The notes under the pieces are model-generated. The model ran no database searches. It worked only from the letters and a program-made list of their open reading frames with translations, and was not told where the DNA came from. Positions 14,812 to 24,537 of a stretch of DNA of 46,063 nt are shown here, piece after piece. A program made the translations under genes and the position numbers. The stretch is from Chitinophagaceae bacterium (GTDB lineage: Bacteria > Bacteroidota > Bacteroidia > Chitinophagales > Chitinophagaceae), in assembly GCA_019247775.1 (NCBI GenBank), contig JAFBAN010000113.1, forward strand, positions 1 through 46,063, given 5' to 3'. Numbering within the stretch: position 1 is the stretch's first letter; every line of letters starts with the position of its first letter.

Positions 14812-16530
14812 TCAGTGCGAATCCCTGGTCACCTCGCTTCCGGAGCTTCCCTGTAAAAAATCGAGATCGGCCCCTTTATCGGCTCCCAGCACATGATCGA
14901 TGTATAAGCTTACATAGCCTCTTGTTGCGGCCGGGGCCGGCTTTTTCCAGGCAGCCCTTCTTCTCGCCAGTTCGGCATCGTCCACATGAAGCTGCAGTTT
15001 CCGCTGCGATACGTCCAGCTCAATGATATCTCCATCCTGCACCAGGGCCAGCGTGCCGCCAATGGCCGACTCGGGAGATACATGCAGCACTGCGGCGCCA
15101 TAGGCAGTTCCGCTCATTCGGCCGTCGCTGATCCGGACCATATCCGTTATCCCTTTCTGCAGGATCTTTTTCGGCAGGGCCATATTGCCTACTTCGGGCA
15201 TACCCGGATATCCCACAGGGCCAACATATTTCAGCACCATTATGCAGGTCTCATCAATATCCAGTTCAGGGTCATCTATCCGTGCATGATAGTCCTCGAT
15301 GCTTTCGAATACTACGGCGCGGCCTCTGTGTTGCATCAGTGAAGGGCTGGCGGCAGAAGGTTTGATAACGGCTCCGTTTTCTGCGAGATTGCCTTTTACC
15401 ACTACGCATCCCGCTTCCGGTTTAAGCGGGCTGGAGATAGGAGCGATCACATCTCTGTTGTAACAGTCGGTGAGGCCATTGATATTGTCGTGGTGATTTT
15501 TTCCTGTAACGGTAACAACATTTTTATGAAGCTCGTTGCTCAATTCGTTCAGGATCACGGGCAGACCGCCGGCGTAATAAAAGTCTTCCATCAGATAACT
15601 GCCCGAAGGCATCAGGTTGAGAAGCAGTGGTATTTTACTGCCAAGTGCATCAAACTCGTCGAGCGTCAGGTCAACACCAATTCTGCCTGCGATGGCCAGC
15701 AGATGGATGATAAAATTGGATGAGCCTCCCACTGCTGCATTCACTTTGATCGCATTTTCGAAGGCCGGTCTTGTCAATATTTTGTTTATCGTCAGGTTTT
15801 CTTTTACCATTTCCACGATACGTCTGCCGCTAAGCTGGGCCATCACTTTCTTTCTTGAATCGGCAGCGGGTATGGCAGCTGCGCCAGGGAGCGTAAGTCC
15901 GAGCGATTCAACCATACAGGCCATCGTACTGGCCGTACCCATGGTCATACAGTGGCCGATGCTGCGGCTCATACAGCTCTCGGCATATTCACATTCTTCC
16001 TGGCTCATTTTACCCGTCTTCATGTCTTCGTCAAACTTCCAGACATGGGTTCCGCTGCCGATCGTCTGGCCTTTGTACCGGCCATTGAGCATAGGTCCTC
16101 CCGGAACAACGATGGTTGGCAGTCCTACGCTGGCCGCGCCCATTACGGTAGAGGGAGTGGTCTTATCGCAACCTGTTAGCAGTACAACACCGTCTATAGG
16201 ATTGCCCCTGATGCTTTCTTCCGCATCCATACTGGCGAGGTTACGGAACAACATAGCGGTGGGCTTTAAAAGCGTTTCACCCAGGCTCATGATGGGGAAC
16301 TCGACCGGGAAGCCGCCTGCTTCCAGTACCCCGCGTTTTACCGATTCTGCATGATCCCTGAAATGGGCATTGCATGGCGTGAGTTCACTGAAAGTGTTGC
16401 ATATGCCTATAACGGGCCTGCCATCGAACATATCCGTTGGCATGCCCTGGTTCTTCATCCAGCTGCGGTAGATGATCCCGTCTTTGTCCTTCCTGCCGAA
16501 CCAGTCCTGACTTCTTAATTTCTGCGCCAT
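14812..16530 (-). CDS. IlvD/Edd-family dehydratase, probable L-arabinonate/D-xylonate dehydratase
   Basis: This is a 572-residue IlvD/Edd protein. Expected [2Fe-2S] ligands are C53 (LTPCNAH), C121 (LTGCDKTTPS) and C194 (GHCMTMGTASTMA). The N-terminal LRSQDWFG, the RSWMKNQGMP segment and the C-terminal GADLDFLQG...DSH resemble the pentonate dehydratase subgroup (Rhizobium L-arabinonate dehydratase, Caulobacter xylonate dehydratase) rather than the branched-chain enzyme. The reaction removes water from a pentonate to give 2-keto-3-deoxypentonate. It lies inside a xylan operon without any branched-chain amino-acid genes, which supports the sugar-acid role. Whether xylonate or arabinonate is preferred cannot be told. 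Confidence 0.9.
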   Translation of the reverse strand: MAQKLRSQDWFGRKDKDGIIYRSWMKNQGMPTDMFDGRPVIGICNTFSELTPCNAHFRDHAESVKRGVLEAGGFPVEFPIMSLGETLLKPTAMLFRNLASMDAEESIRGNPIDGVVLLTGCDKTTPSTVMGAASVGLPTIVVPGGPMLNGRYKGQTIGSGTHVWKFDEDMKTGKMSQEECEYAESCMSRSIGHCMTMGTASTMACMVESLGLTLPGAAAIPAADSRKKVMAQLSGRRIVEMVKENLTINKILTRPAFENAIKVNAAVGGSSNFIIHLLAIAGRIGVDLTLDEFDALGSKIPLLLNLMPSGSYLMEDFYYAGGLPVILNELSNELHKNVVTVTGKNHHDNINGLTDCYNRDVIAPISSPLKPEAGCVVVKGNLAENGAVIKPSAASPSLMQHRGRAVVFESIEDYHARIDDPELDIDETCIMVLKYVGPVGYPGMPEVGNMALPKKILQKGITDMVRISDGRMSGTAYGAAVLHVSPESAIGGTLALVQDGDIIELDVSQRKLQLHVDDAELARRRAAWKKPAPAATRGYVSLYIDHVLGADKGADLDFLQGSSGSEVTRDSH

Positions 16531-16544
16531 GTATTTGTTGCGGT

Positions 16545-19160
16545 TTATGAAACTGTGATGGCTGAACTTAGTGTATTGGATGTGGTCTTCAGTTTTACGC
16601 CGGGCTGTCCGCCGCCCACACTGATCATAAGTTTTCCTTTCTGCTGGCGTAGTACACCGTTCTCATCCACCACCGATAACTGTTCCGGTGTAAGTTCGAA
16701 TTGCAGCATGCGGCTTTCGCCTGCTTTTAGTGCAACCCGTTTGAATCCTTTCAGCATCCGGATCGGCGCTGCCGCCTGGGCTCCGTTGGGGGCAACATAC
16801 AACTGCACCACTTCCTCGCCGTCCATTTTGCCCGTATTAGTGACTCTTAAACTTACAGAAATTTTTCTGCCTGCCGCAGTGGTTACCGGCGCTTTCAGTT
16901 CATCGTACCGGAAATTGCTGTAGCTGAGACCATATCCAAAAGGGAATTGCGGCTCTCCTTTGAAGTAGCGATAGGTACGATTGGCCATCGAATAGTCTTC
17001 GAAATCGGGAAGATCGGCGTCGCTGCGGTAAAAAGTAACCGGCAGGCGACCGGCAGGGTTATAGTCGCCAAACAGAACATCGGCGATGGCCGTACCAGCA
17101 GACTGGCCGCCATACCAGGCATTCACGATAGCGGGAATATTCGCTGCCTCGGGAATGGCGACGGCGCTGCCGGTCATCAGTACGAATACAACCGGTTTGC
17201 CGGTGCTTTCCAGGGCTTTCAGTGTTTCGGTTTGCACGGCGGGCAGCAGGATAGAAGTTCTGTCGCCGCCATTAAAGCCCGGGTTGCTCACCCGCATTTC
17301 CTCGCCCTCGAGTTGGGGAGAGATGCCGCCCACAAAAATGATGGCGTCTGCATCTTTCAGACGGTTGGCAAGTGCAGCCAGGTTGGTGCGTTCGAAATTG
17401 CCCGTGCGAAGCCTCACGCTGGCTTTCCCTTCCAGTTGCTGGTATTCGAGCGTGATCCTGTACGATTTATTTTTTTCAGTTTTGAGACGATAGTTACGGG
17501 CGCCGAACCGGTTACGGGTCCAGGCATTGATGATCTCGCGGTTATCTACAAGAAAGCGATAGCCATCGTCTCCCTCCACTTCGAAAGTAGTTTCGCCATC
17601 TGCCACTGCGGTAAAATTGGTAGTGTAGCGTGCAGAAAAATTCAGCGCACGGATATTGCCGTTTACCTGCTCGCCTTCCTGCCAGTTATGGTCAACTGTT
17701 TCTTCGGTACGGACCAGGTCGGGATCGCCTTTTAGGTCTTTGTTGGAAAAATATTCTGCTTTAAATCCAGGCTTCCCCTCGAAGGAAAACTGGTTGCGCA
17801 TGTCTGCATAGGCCAATAGTGTGTCATTGGTATGATTGATCGCTTTTTCGTACACGACTTCAACGCCGGTACCTAATTTGTTTTTTATGCCCTGCAATGC
17901 GGTAACGATCTCGGAGGGAGTGCCGTTGTAGTTGCCGAGCACGGCGATTGAATTATCCGCATTCGGACCTACCACCGCTATCTTTCTCAGTTTTTTACTC
18001 AGCGGAAGCGTATTCTTTTCATTTTTCAGCAATACGATCGACTGGCGCGCCATTTTCAGGGAATGCGCTTTGTGCTCGGGACTTTCGAGCGTGGAAGCCG
18101 GCGTCTGGGCATATTTTACCATGGAAGGAGGATCGAACATGCCCAGGCGGAAGCGGATCATGAACAATCTTCTCAGGGAAACATCCAGTTGTTGTTCGGT
18201 GATCTTGCCCTGCTTCACCGCTTCGCCGAGGGCTTTGTAAGAAAAATTGCCGCAGTCGATATCGGTACCATGCAGCACCGCATCGGCGGCCGCACTCATG
18301 GCATCGGGATGTGTTTTATGGAAGCGAAAGAAATCGTCGATAGCGCCGCAATCGGAGGTAACATAGCCTGTAAATTTCCAGTCATTGCGCAGGATATTCG
18401 TCATCAGCACATCACTGCCGCAGCAGGGCTGTTTCTGGAAAGCATTGTAAGCGCACATGACGCCTGCAACATTCGCATTGGTAACGAGTTCGTGGAAGGC
18501 CGGCAGGTAAGTATCCCAGAGATCGTGCATGGAAGGCGATACATCGAAGGAGTGCCTGGAAGGTTCGGGTCCACTATGAACGGCGTAGTGTTTGGCGCAG
18601 GCGGCTGCTTTCAGGTATTTGGGATCGTCGCCCTGGAGGCCGCGCACGAAAGCCTTACCCATGGTAGCGGTGAGGAATGGATCTTCACCGTAGGTTTCCT
18701 GGCCGCGGCCCCAGCGTGGATCGCGGAAGATATTGATATTGGGTGTCCAGTACGTAAGCCCAAGGTACCTCTCATTCTCGCGATGCAGTTCGATGGCTTT
18801 GTTGTGAATGGCGCGTCCTTCGAGTGCAGAATAATCAGCCATCATAGCCAGCGAACCGGTATCCCAGGTAGCGGCCATGGCGATGGCCTGCGGGTACACC
18901 GTTACCTTGAATGGCGTCCGCGCTACACCATGCAACACCTCGTTCCACCAGTCATATGCCGGGATCCCCAGTCGGGGAATGGCAGGAGCTGCATTCAGCA
19001 TCTGCAGCACTTTCTCATCGAGGGTGAGCCGGCTGACAAGATCATTCACCCTGGCTTCGAAGGACAGCTTTGGGTTCCAGAAGGGGAGGGATTTGTAATC
19101 TGTCTGGGCTGAACTGGTGAGCACTGTTGCGAGAAGGAATATGCTTAATGTCTTTTTCAT
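16545..19160 (-). CDS. GH3 beta-xylosidase-like enzyme with PA14 domain
   Basis: This 871-residue exported enzyme has a signal peptide (MKKTLSIFLLATVLTSSAQ), a GH3 TIM barrel, the second GH3 domain, an inserted PA14 domain (about 460-600, starting GFKAEYFSNKDL) and a C-terminal fibronectin-III-like domain (from about 770). The nucleophile is D270 in GYVTSDCGAI, a form typical of beta-xylosidase/arabinofuranosidase GH3 enzymes. It should release xylose from xylo-oligosaccharides in the periplasm. PA14 inserts often shape the active-site rim. It is fourth in the operon, 97 bases after GH51, with a palindromic repeat between. Confidence 0.92.
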   Translation of the reverse strand: MKKTLSIFLLATVLTSSAQTDYKSLPFWNPKLSFEARVNDLVSRLTLDEKVLQMLNAAPAIPRLGIPAYDWWNEVLHGVARTPFKVTVYPQAIAMAATWDTGSLAMMADYSALEGRAIHNKAIELHRENERYLGLTYWTPNINIFRDPRWGRGQETYGEDPFLTATMGKAFVRGLQGDDPKYLKAAACAKHYAVHSGPEPSRHSFDVSPSMHDLWDTYLPAFHELVTNANVAGVMCAYNAFQKQPCCGSDVLMTNILRNDWKFTGYVTSDCGAIDDFFRFHKTHPDAMSAAADAVLHGTDIDCGNFSYKALGEAVKQGKITEQQLDVSLRRLFMIRFRLGMFDPPSMVKYAQTPASTLESPEHKAHSLKMARQSIVLLKNEKNTLPLSKKLRKIAVVGPNADNSIAVLGNYNGTPSEIVTALQGIKNKLGTGVEVVYEKAINHTNDTLLAYADMRNQFSFEGKPGFKAEYFSNKDLKGDPDLVRTEETVDHNWQEGEQVNGNIRALNFSARYTTNFTAVADGETTFEVEGDDGYRFLVDNREIINAWTRNRFGARNYRLKTEKNKSYRITLEYQQLEGKASVRLRTGNFERTNLAALANRLKDADAIIFVGGISPQLEGEEMRVSNPGFNGGDRTSILLPAVQTETLKALESTGKPVVFVLMTGSAVAIPEAANIPAIVNAWYGGQSAGTAIADVLFGDYNPAGRLPVTFYRSDADLPDFEDYSMANRTYRYFKGEPQFPFGYGLSYSNFRYDELKAPVTTAAGRKISVSLRVTNTGKMDGEEVVQLYVAPNGAQAAAPIRMLKGFKRVALKAGESRMLQFELTPEQLSVVDENGVLRQQKGKLMISVGGGQPGVKLKTTSNTLSSAITVS

Positions 19161-19193
19161 ATCGGGCGGGTTGAAGATGTAGATTGTTTTTTT

Positions 19194-19242
19194 ACCGCAG
19201 AGGCGCGGAGGTAAGAACTCAGCGCCTCTGCGTCTCCGCGGT
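19194..19242. repeat. ACCGC...GCGGT imperfect inverted repeat
   Basis: ACCGCAGAGGCGCGGAGGT (19194-19212) is partly matched by the reverse complement of 19222-19242 (GCGCCTCTGCGTCTCCGCGGT). The GCAGAGGCGC / GCGGAGACGCAGAGGCGC motif resembles short dispersed repeats seen in many bacterial genomes. It fills the GH51-GH3 gap inside the xylan operon and could form an mRNA hairpin that changes expression of the downstream genes. Confidence 0.65.
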
Positions 19243-19257
19243 AATATTTTGCCAGCA

Positions 19258-20796
19258 CTATTTTAATTCCAGTACTACCACGGAGAACGGTGGCAATGTC
19301 AATTTCAGTTTTGAGTCGCTCAAAGCCGCGCCGTTGAACGCAGCTGGCTTAATTCTTCCCGGATTGTCGAAGCTGTTATAATTCTGCATCTTGTCTGAAG
19401 TGAGTATCCGGCCGCTCACATTCTTATAATTCCCGCCTTCGATGTTAATGCTTACTTCCTGCGGATTGTTCGCATCGATATTCACCAGCGAGATATGGGT
19501 GAGGCCGTTCTTATCGCGCGAAGCCGAAGCGGAGATAGCTTTCAGTTTTTCCTTACCCATTTTATAATCGGCACTGGTAACCGAAACCGGCAGCATGGTC
19601 GCATCCTGGTGTACATTGTACATCTCCATAACATGATAGGTAGGCGTAAGGATCATCTTTTCTTCATTGGTAAGGATCACAGCCTGCAGCACATTGATGA
19701 TCTGCGCCAGGTTGGCCATCCGCACACGATCGCAGTGGTTGTTAAAAATGTTCAGCGTGGCGCCGGCGATCATGGCATCGCGCATGGTGTTCTGCTGGAA
19801 CAGGAAAGCGCCATTGGTACCCGGCTCCACATCGTACCAGCCGCCCCATTCGTCAACAGCGATGGCAATGCGTTTGCGCGGATCGTATTTGTCCATTACA
19901 GCGCTATGCCTGCTCACCAGTTCTTCCATCTCGAGCGCGCGCTGCATGGTGGTGTAATATTCTTCTTCGGAAAATCCGGTAGCGGACCCTTTTTTATTCC
20001 AGCTGATCACGGAGTAATGGTGTACGCCTACTGCGTCCAGCATATTGTGCGGGATATCGCGCATCAGGGTTTCGGTCCAGTTATAATCTGCATCGCTGGC
20101 GCCGGAGGCAATGCGGAAAATGCGGTCGGTATTGCTCCAGCTGGTCATGAACGTGGCGTACTGGCGATAGACATTCGCATACCATTCCGGTTTCATATTG
20201 CCGCCGCAGCCCCAAGCTTCATTGCCGAGCCCCCAGTACTTTACATGCCATGGATTGGCCCTGCCGTTCTGCTGGCGCAGATCTGTCATAGGGCTGGTGC
20301 CATTGATATGGGTGGTATATTTCACCCAGTCGGACAGTTCCTGCGGCGTGCCGCTGCCCACATTGCCGCTGAGGTAGGGTTCCGCGCCCAGCATCTCGCA
20401 CATGTTGAGGAATTCATTGGTGCCGAAACTATTGTCCTCTTTCACATTGCCCCACCACACATTGAGCATGGAGGGACGTTTGTCTTTGGGACCGATGCCG
20501 TCTTTCCAGTGATAGGTGTCGGCAAAACATCCGCCTGGCCAGCGAAGCACAGGTACTTTCAGTTTTTTGAGCGCGTCGATCACATCGAGACGGATACCGT
20601 CTTTGTTCGGGATCTTTGTATTGTTATCACCTACATAAAAACCGCCGTAAATACAATGCCCGAGATGCTCGGCAAAATGGCCGTAGATATTACGGTTGAT
20701 GATATCTTTTCCTTTGTCGGCCTGCAGCACGACCGTGTTCTGCGACCGGCTCATTCCCGAAGACAGGATGGCGGCCAGTAAGAATATTTTTCTCAT
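19258..20796 (-). CDS. GH51 alpha-L-arabinofuranosidase
   Basis: This is a 512-residue exported enzyme (signal peptide in MRKIFLLAAILSSGMSRSQ). The GH51 barrel shows the acid/base E193 (WGLGNEAWGCGG) and the nucleophile E316 (VDEWGGWYDVEPG), plus the conserved VLRWPGGCFADTYHWKDGIG. A C-terminal beta-sandwich ends in PPFSVVVLELK. It removes alpha-1,2/1,3-arabinofuranosyl side chains from arabinoxylan or its oligosaccharides, feeding arabinose to the araB/araD genes at the other end of the window. It starts 19 bases downstream of the GH43 gene. Confidence 0.94.
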   Translation of the reverse strand: MRKIFLLAAILSSGMSRSQNTVVLQADKGKDIINRNIYGHFAEHLGHCIYGGFYVGDNNTKIPNKDGIRLDVIDALKKLKVPVLRWPGGCFADTYHWKDGIGPKDKRPSMLNVWWGNVKEDNSFGTNEFLNMCEMLGAEPYLSGNVGSGTPQELSDWVKYTTHINGTSPMTDLRQQNGRANPWHVKYWGLGNEAWGCGGNMKPEWYANVYRQYATFMTSWSNTDRIFRIASGASDADYNWTETLMRDIPHNMLDAVGVHHYSVISWNKKGSATGFSEEEYYTTMQRALEMEELVSRHSAVMDKYDPRKRIAIAVDEWGGWYDVEPGTNGAFLFQQNTMRDAMIAGATLNIFNNHCDRVRMANLAQIINVLQAVILTNEEKMILTPTYHVMEMYNVHQDATMLPVSVTSADYKMGKEKLKAISASASRDKNGLTHISLVNIDANNPQEVSINIEGGNYKNVSGRILTSDKMQNYNSFDNPGRIKPAAFNGAALSDSKLKLTLPPFSVVVLELK

Positions 20797-20815
20797 GTGA
20801 ATGGTTTGGCTTTGT

Positions 20816-21853
20816 TTATTGATAAGCGTTGATCGTTTGAATGGTGCCGTCCGGATTGTATTTGAGTTCGGTCACTTTCACATTGCGCAGATGCGTTTTG
20901 CCCGACAACTGCACATCATGGTAAAAAAGATACCATTTGCCCTTGATCTCTACAATTGAATGATGGTTTGTCCAGCCATCTACTGGTTTCAGCACGATGC
21001 CTTTATAAGTGAACGGGCCGTATGGCGAATTGCCGATGGCATAGCAGATATTATGCGTGTCGCCGGTGGAGTAGGAAAAATAATATTTGCCCTTGTATTT
21101 GTGCATCCATGAAGCTTCGAAGAAACGTTTGTCGTTATTGCTTTCGAGAAAGGTCTTGCCATGCTCATCCACGATCTTTATTTCTCTGGGATATTCCGCA
21201 AAACTTTTCATGTCTGCATTCAGCTTTGCGACCCTGGGCAATATGGCCTGCTCAGTCGGTTTGCGCAATGGGCCGTTCGCATCGTATTTGTTGCCGGTCC
21301 ATTTTTGCAATTGTCCGCCCCAGATACCGCCGAAATACATATAGTAGCTCCCGTCATCGTCTTTGAAGACTGCAGGATCGATGCTGAAACTGTTGGTGAT
21401 CGGCGTTGGCTCGGCTTTGAAAGGCCCTGCCGGGCTTTTGCTGGTGGCTACGCCGATATGAAAAATATCCTGCTTGTCTTTTACAGGGAAGTAGAGATAA
21501 TAAGTGCCGTTCTTATAGGCAGCATCCGGCGCCCACATCTGGCGGCCCGCCCAGGGCACATTTTTGATATCGAGTGCGGTGCCGTTGTCAGTTACTTTTC
21601 CGCCGATGGAGTCCATTGACAGGATATGGTAATCCCGCATCGCGAAATGGCTTCCGAGATCGTCTTCCTTGATGCCGGCTTCATAGTCGTGGGAAGGATA
21701 CACATAGATCTTTCCATTGAACACATGCGCCGAAGGATCGGCAGTATAAATATGAGTGACCAGCGGCTGGGAAATGGGTTTCTTTTTCCCGGCCTGACCA
21801 AAAGCGGCAACAGATGCCAGCAGGAGTAACGCGGTTGTTGAATGACGCAGCAT
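20816..21853 (-). CDS. GH43 glycosidase (beta-xylosidase/alpha-L-arabinofuranosidase)
   Basis: This is a 345-residue exported single-domain GH43 five-bladed propeller (signal: MLRHSTTALLLLASVAAFGQ). The catalytic triad is visible: base D39 (TADPSAHVF), modulator D159 (SIDPAVF) and acid E246 (FFEASWMHKYKGKYY). The WAPDAAYKNGTYYLYFP motif is also conserved. The family attacks xylo-oligosaccharides or arabinose side chains; the sequence alone does not decide between them. The lack of a carbohydrate-binding module suggests a periplasmic oligosaccharide enzyme. It lies between GH115 and GH51 with short gaps. Confidence 0.9.
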   Translation of the reverse strand: MLRHSTTALLLLASVAAFGQAGKKKPISQPLVTHIYTADPSAHVFNGKIYVYPSHDYEAGIKEDDLGSHFAMRDYHILSMDSIGGKVTDNGTALDIKNVPWAGRQMWAPDAAYKNGTYYLYFPVKDKQDIFHIGVATSKSPAGPFKAEPTPITNSFSIDPAVFKDDDGSYYMYFGGIWGGQLQKWTGNKYDANGPLRKPTEQAILPRVAKLNADMKSFAEYPREIKIVDEHGKTFLESNNDKRFFEASWMHKYKGKYYFSYSTGDTHNICYAIGNSPYGPFTYKGIVLKPVDGWTNHHSIVEIKGKWYLFYHDVQLSGKTHLRNVKVTELKYNPDGTIQTINAYQ

Positions 21854-21883
21854 AATCGATGGTTTATTAAATGGCTTGATGAT

Positions 21884-24433
21884 TTATTTTGTTTCGGGCG
21901 GACCGAGATAACTCTGTTTAACGCCGCCCGCATCCACTACCAGTTTCTGTAATACCACGGCCGGGCTGACCATCCAGAATTTCAGAACATGTTTACCTGC
22001 CGATGGAATGAAGTGTCTTGTGTTCTTGATGATGATATTGTTCGCTACCCAATCGTTCCAGAGGCGCTGGTTATTGTCGTCTTTATTGATGGAGACAAGC
22101 TGCGGGCTTTCGTTGTCGAAGGATACTGCATATTTTAGTCCTTCGTCGTTATGGAAATTAAGTGTAGGCGAGAAATACGCCTGCAGTTTAACAGAATCGC
22201 CCTGGGAGAAATATAACTCGTATTCCAGGTGGGGGCCTTTTCCAGGGGCTTGTTCGGGCGCTGTTACTGGCATGATGGTAATAGCTGATCCTGTCCTGCC
22301 GTGATCAGGCAATACCTGCCAGCTGATGCCATCTGTATTGACCGCGTTGGAGTAGTGATCAGCTTCTATGGAAATATATCCATCACGTTCAAAGAAAACA
22401 TTCAGACCATGGTTTTTCGGGATCAGGTTCTTCGCATTTTTTTCCTGGTAGTTATTGTACGAGTCGATTTCCGCCGCACCGGCTACATATTTCAGTTCCG
22501 GCATTTTCTGAACATTGGGTTGCTGCCAGTAAGTATAGCCGATATGGGTCTGGTCCATCATATGGTTCCATTTGCCGCCTGCGATAGCGTTATACTCGCG
22601 GCTGATCAGTGAATCTTTCGCGTAAAGTTGTTTTACCGAATCGGCTTCGGCATTGGCGCGGGGAGAATTTACGGAAGCATAATATCTGTTCCAGGCTACA
22701 TGCCGGTACATATCCAGCAGGTTGGAAGAGGCTTTTACAGGGTGCAGTACGAGTTCGAAATAGGAATCCTGATACTCGGATGGGAGTTGCGTTCTAATTC
22801 CCTCCGCCTTTGCTAGTATAGCCCTGTAATCTGCAGCAGCCCTTTCGGCCTCGCGGTAGTTCAGGATATTGTAAGTATTCGCATCCAGCAACTCCGGTTT
22901 GCGCCTTCCGTTATACTTGGTGTATTTTGAAATTATAACGGCGATCTCCGCTGCATGTTCCTTTCCAAACTGCGCTGCCGCCCATTGCTCCGTATATTTC
23001 TGCAGATCGGTTGCTTTGATGCGATCGGGCGCCCAGGCATAGTCGAGCCAGAAAGAAATGGGGAATTCCATCGGCTTCAGATCGCCCACATTCACGATCC
23101 AGATATTCCGCACGCCGTATTCATAGGCAAGATGCATCTGTTCCCAGACCCGGGCGATGGGGTTGGTGTTGATCCATTTATAATTCCTGGGTCCGCCCAC
23201 ATAATCGAAATGGTAATAAATGCCGTAGCCGCCTTTGCGCGGTGCATCTGATAATTTGGGAAGCTTGCGGATATTGCCCCAGTTGTCATCGCACAACAAT
23301 AGCGTAACATCATCCGGTACCCGCATGCCTTTATCATAATAGTCCTGCACTTCCTTGTACAGTGCCCATAGTTGCGGAGTTTCTGATGCCGGCTTCTTAG
23401 TCGCGTCTTCAATGATCTGCCGCTGATCGGCCACGATCTTTTCCAGCAGCGCGATATTACTGCCCTGGGTCATGGGCATATCGCCATCGCCGCGCATGCC
23501 CACCGTTACGATGCTTTCATGGCTGCGCATGTTCTCGATGCCTTTGCGCCAGAAATTGCGCAGAATGGTGTCGTTCTTCTGGTAGTTCCATTCGCCTTTA
23601 CCATAGCGTTTCCATTCCTGCTGCGCACGCAGCATGGGCTCATGGTGCGATGTGCCCATCACGATCCCCCATTTGTCTGCCATCACCGGGTTGAGCGTAT
23701 CGTCGTCGTTGAATGCATTGCCCCACATGGCCGGCCAGAGATAATTGCCTTTCAGGCGAAGGATCAGCTCAAACATCTTCTCATACATCGTATGATTAAC
23801 GCCGCCGAATTTTTCTTTGGTCCAGCCGGAAAAGGCAGGCGCTTCATCGTTGATAAAAATGCCGCGGTATTTCACGGCAGGCGCATCGGCTTTGTGAAGA
23901 TCGGCGCCCACATAAATAGCCTGTTTCTTTTTTACCGGCACATCGGCCCACCAGTACCAGGGCGAAACACCTATCTGCTGCGCAATATCGAACACGCCAT
24001 ACGCGGTGCCGCGTTTATCGCTGCCGACGATCACCAGCGCTTTGTCTACGCCCGGCATCGGTTTGCTCAGCACTTGTATCTGATATCCTTCCCATTTGCC
24101 TTTGATCCGGTCTGCCTGGAGTTTGCCGCTTCTTAAAAGTTCGGCGATCGGCCCGGACCTGTCGAGCGAACCGATCAGGACAATATTTTTTCCGGAGCCC
24201 TTTACCGTATTGGAGATAAGGGGTTGTTTGCCGCTAACGGCCAGTATATCGGCCTGGAGAAGGGAAGCTGCTTTTTGTACCAGCCAGTGGTCATTGGCAT
24301 CTGTTACGATGGTTGCCGGTATATCGCCCGCCAGAGGGAAAGACCCGGGACTGGCTTTTTCGCTTATTGATGACTGACCGGATACGATCTGCACTACTGT
24401 AAGGCATACAAGCACCATCCATTTCTGTTTCAT
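21884..24433 (-). CDS. GH115 xylan alpha-1,2-glucuronidase
   Basis: This 849-residue exported enzyme (signal MKQKWMVLVCLTVVQIVSG) has the GH115 layout: an N-terminal alpha/beta domain (about 30-170), a TIM barrel (GIFINDEAPAFSGWTKEKFGG, LILRLKGNYLWPAMWGNAFNDDD), an alpha-helical region and a C-terminal beta-sandwich (HFIPSAGKHVLKFWMVSP). GH115 removes 4-O-methyl-glucuronic acid from internal residues of glucuronoxylan, which GH67 cannot do. It is the first gene of the nine-gene minus-strand operon. The 104 bases upstream contain a small GGTAT-TT-ATACC palindrome at 24443-24454 but no copy of the LacI-type operator. Confidence 0.92.
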   Translation of the reverse strand: MKQKWMVLVCLTVVQIVSGQSSISEKASPGSFPLAGDIPATIVTDANDHWLVQKAASLLQADILAVSGKQPLISNTVKGSGKNIVLIGSLDRSGPIAELLRSGKLQADRIKGKWEGYQIQVLSKPMPGVDKALVIVGSDKRGTAYGVFDIAQQIGVSPWYWWADVPVKKKQAIYVGADLHKADAPAVKYRGIFINDEAPAFSGWTKEKFGGVNHTMYEKMFELILRLKGNYLWPAMWGNAFNDDDTLNPVMADKWGIVMGTSHHEPMLRAQQEWKRYGKGEWNYQKNDTILRNFWRKGIENMRSHESIVTVGMRGDGDMPMTQGSNIALLEKIVADQRQIIEDATKKPASETPQLWALYKEVQDYYDKGMRVPDDVTLLLCDDNWGNIRKLPKLSDAPRKGGYGIYYHFDYVGGPRNYKWINTNPIARVWEQMHLAYEYGVRNIWIVNVGDLKPMEFPISFWLDYAWAPDRIKATDLQKYTEQWAAAQFGKEHAAEIAVIISKYTKYNGRRKPELLDANTYNILNYREAERAAADYRAILAKAEGIRTQLPSEYQDSYFELVLHPVKASSNLLDMYRHVAWNRYYASVNSPRANAEADSVKQLYAKDSLISREYNAIAGGKWNHMMDQTHIGYTYWQQPNVQKMPELKYVAGAAEIDSYNNYQEKNAKNLIPKNHGLNVFFERDGYISIEADHYSNAVNTDGISWQVLPDHGRTGSAITIMPVTAPEQAPGKGPHLEYELYFSQGDSVKLQAYFSPTLNFHNDEGLKYAVSFDNESPQLVSINKDDNNQRLWNDWVANNIIIKNTRHFIPSAGKHVLKFWMVSPAVVLQKLVVDAGGVKQSYLGPPETK

Positions 24434-24537
24434 AACAGCAGGTATTTATACCAACATTGATCAGTTGTCATCATTACCCGCCGTATGAACTGCGGCAGAA
24501 GAAAAGTTCGGTGAAGCTGTTTCTAAGGCTGTTCGGT

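Noticed and set aside
14812..16530. Reading the IlvD-family protein as branched-chain dihydroxyacid dehydratase
   Set aside because: Its termini and context match the pentonate dehydratase subgroup and no branched-chain biosynthesis genes are nearby.
18063..19112. Long open frame (349 codons) antisense to the GH3 gene
   Set aside because: No domain, signal or start context; the GH3 frame on the other strand has full catalytic motifs. Long antisense frames arise from the codon bias.
19495..20781. 428-codon plus-strand frame opposite GH51
   Set aside because: His/Ala-rich shadow translation; GH51 on the minus strand has both catalytic glutamates and a signal peptide.
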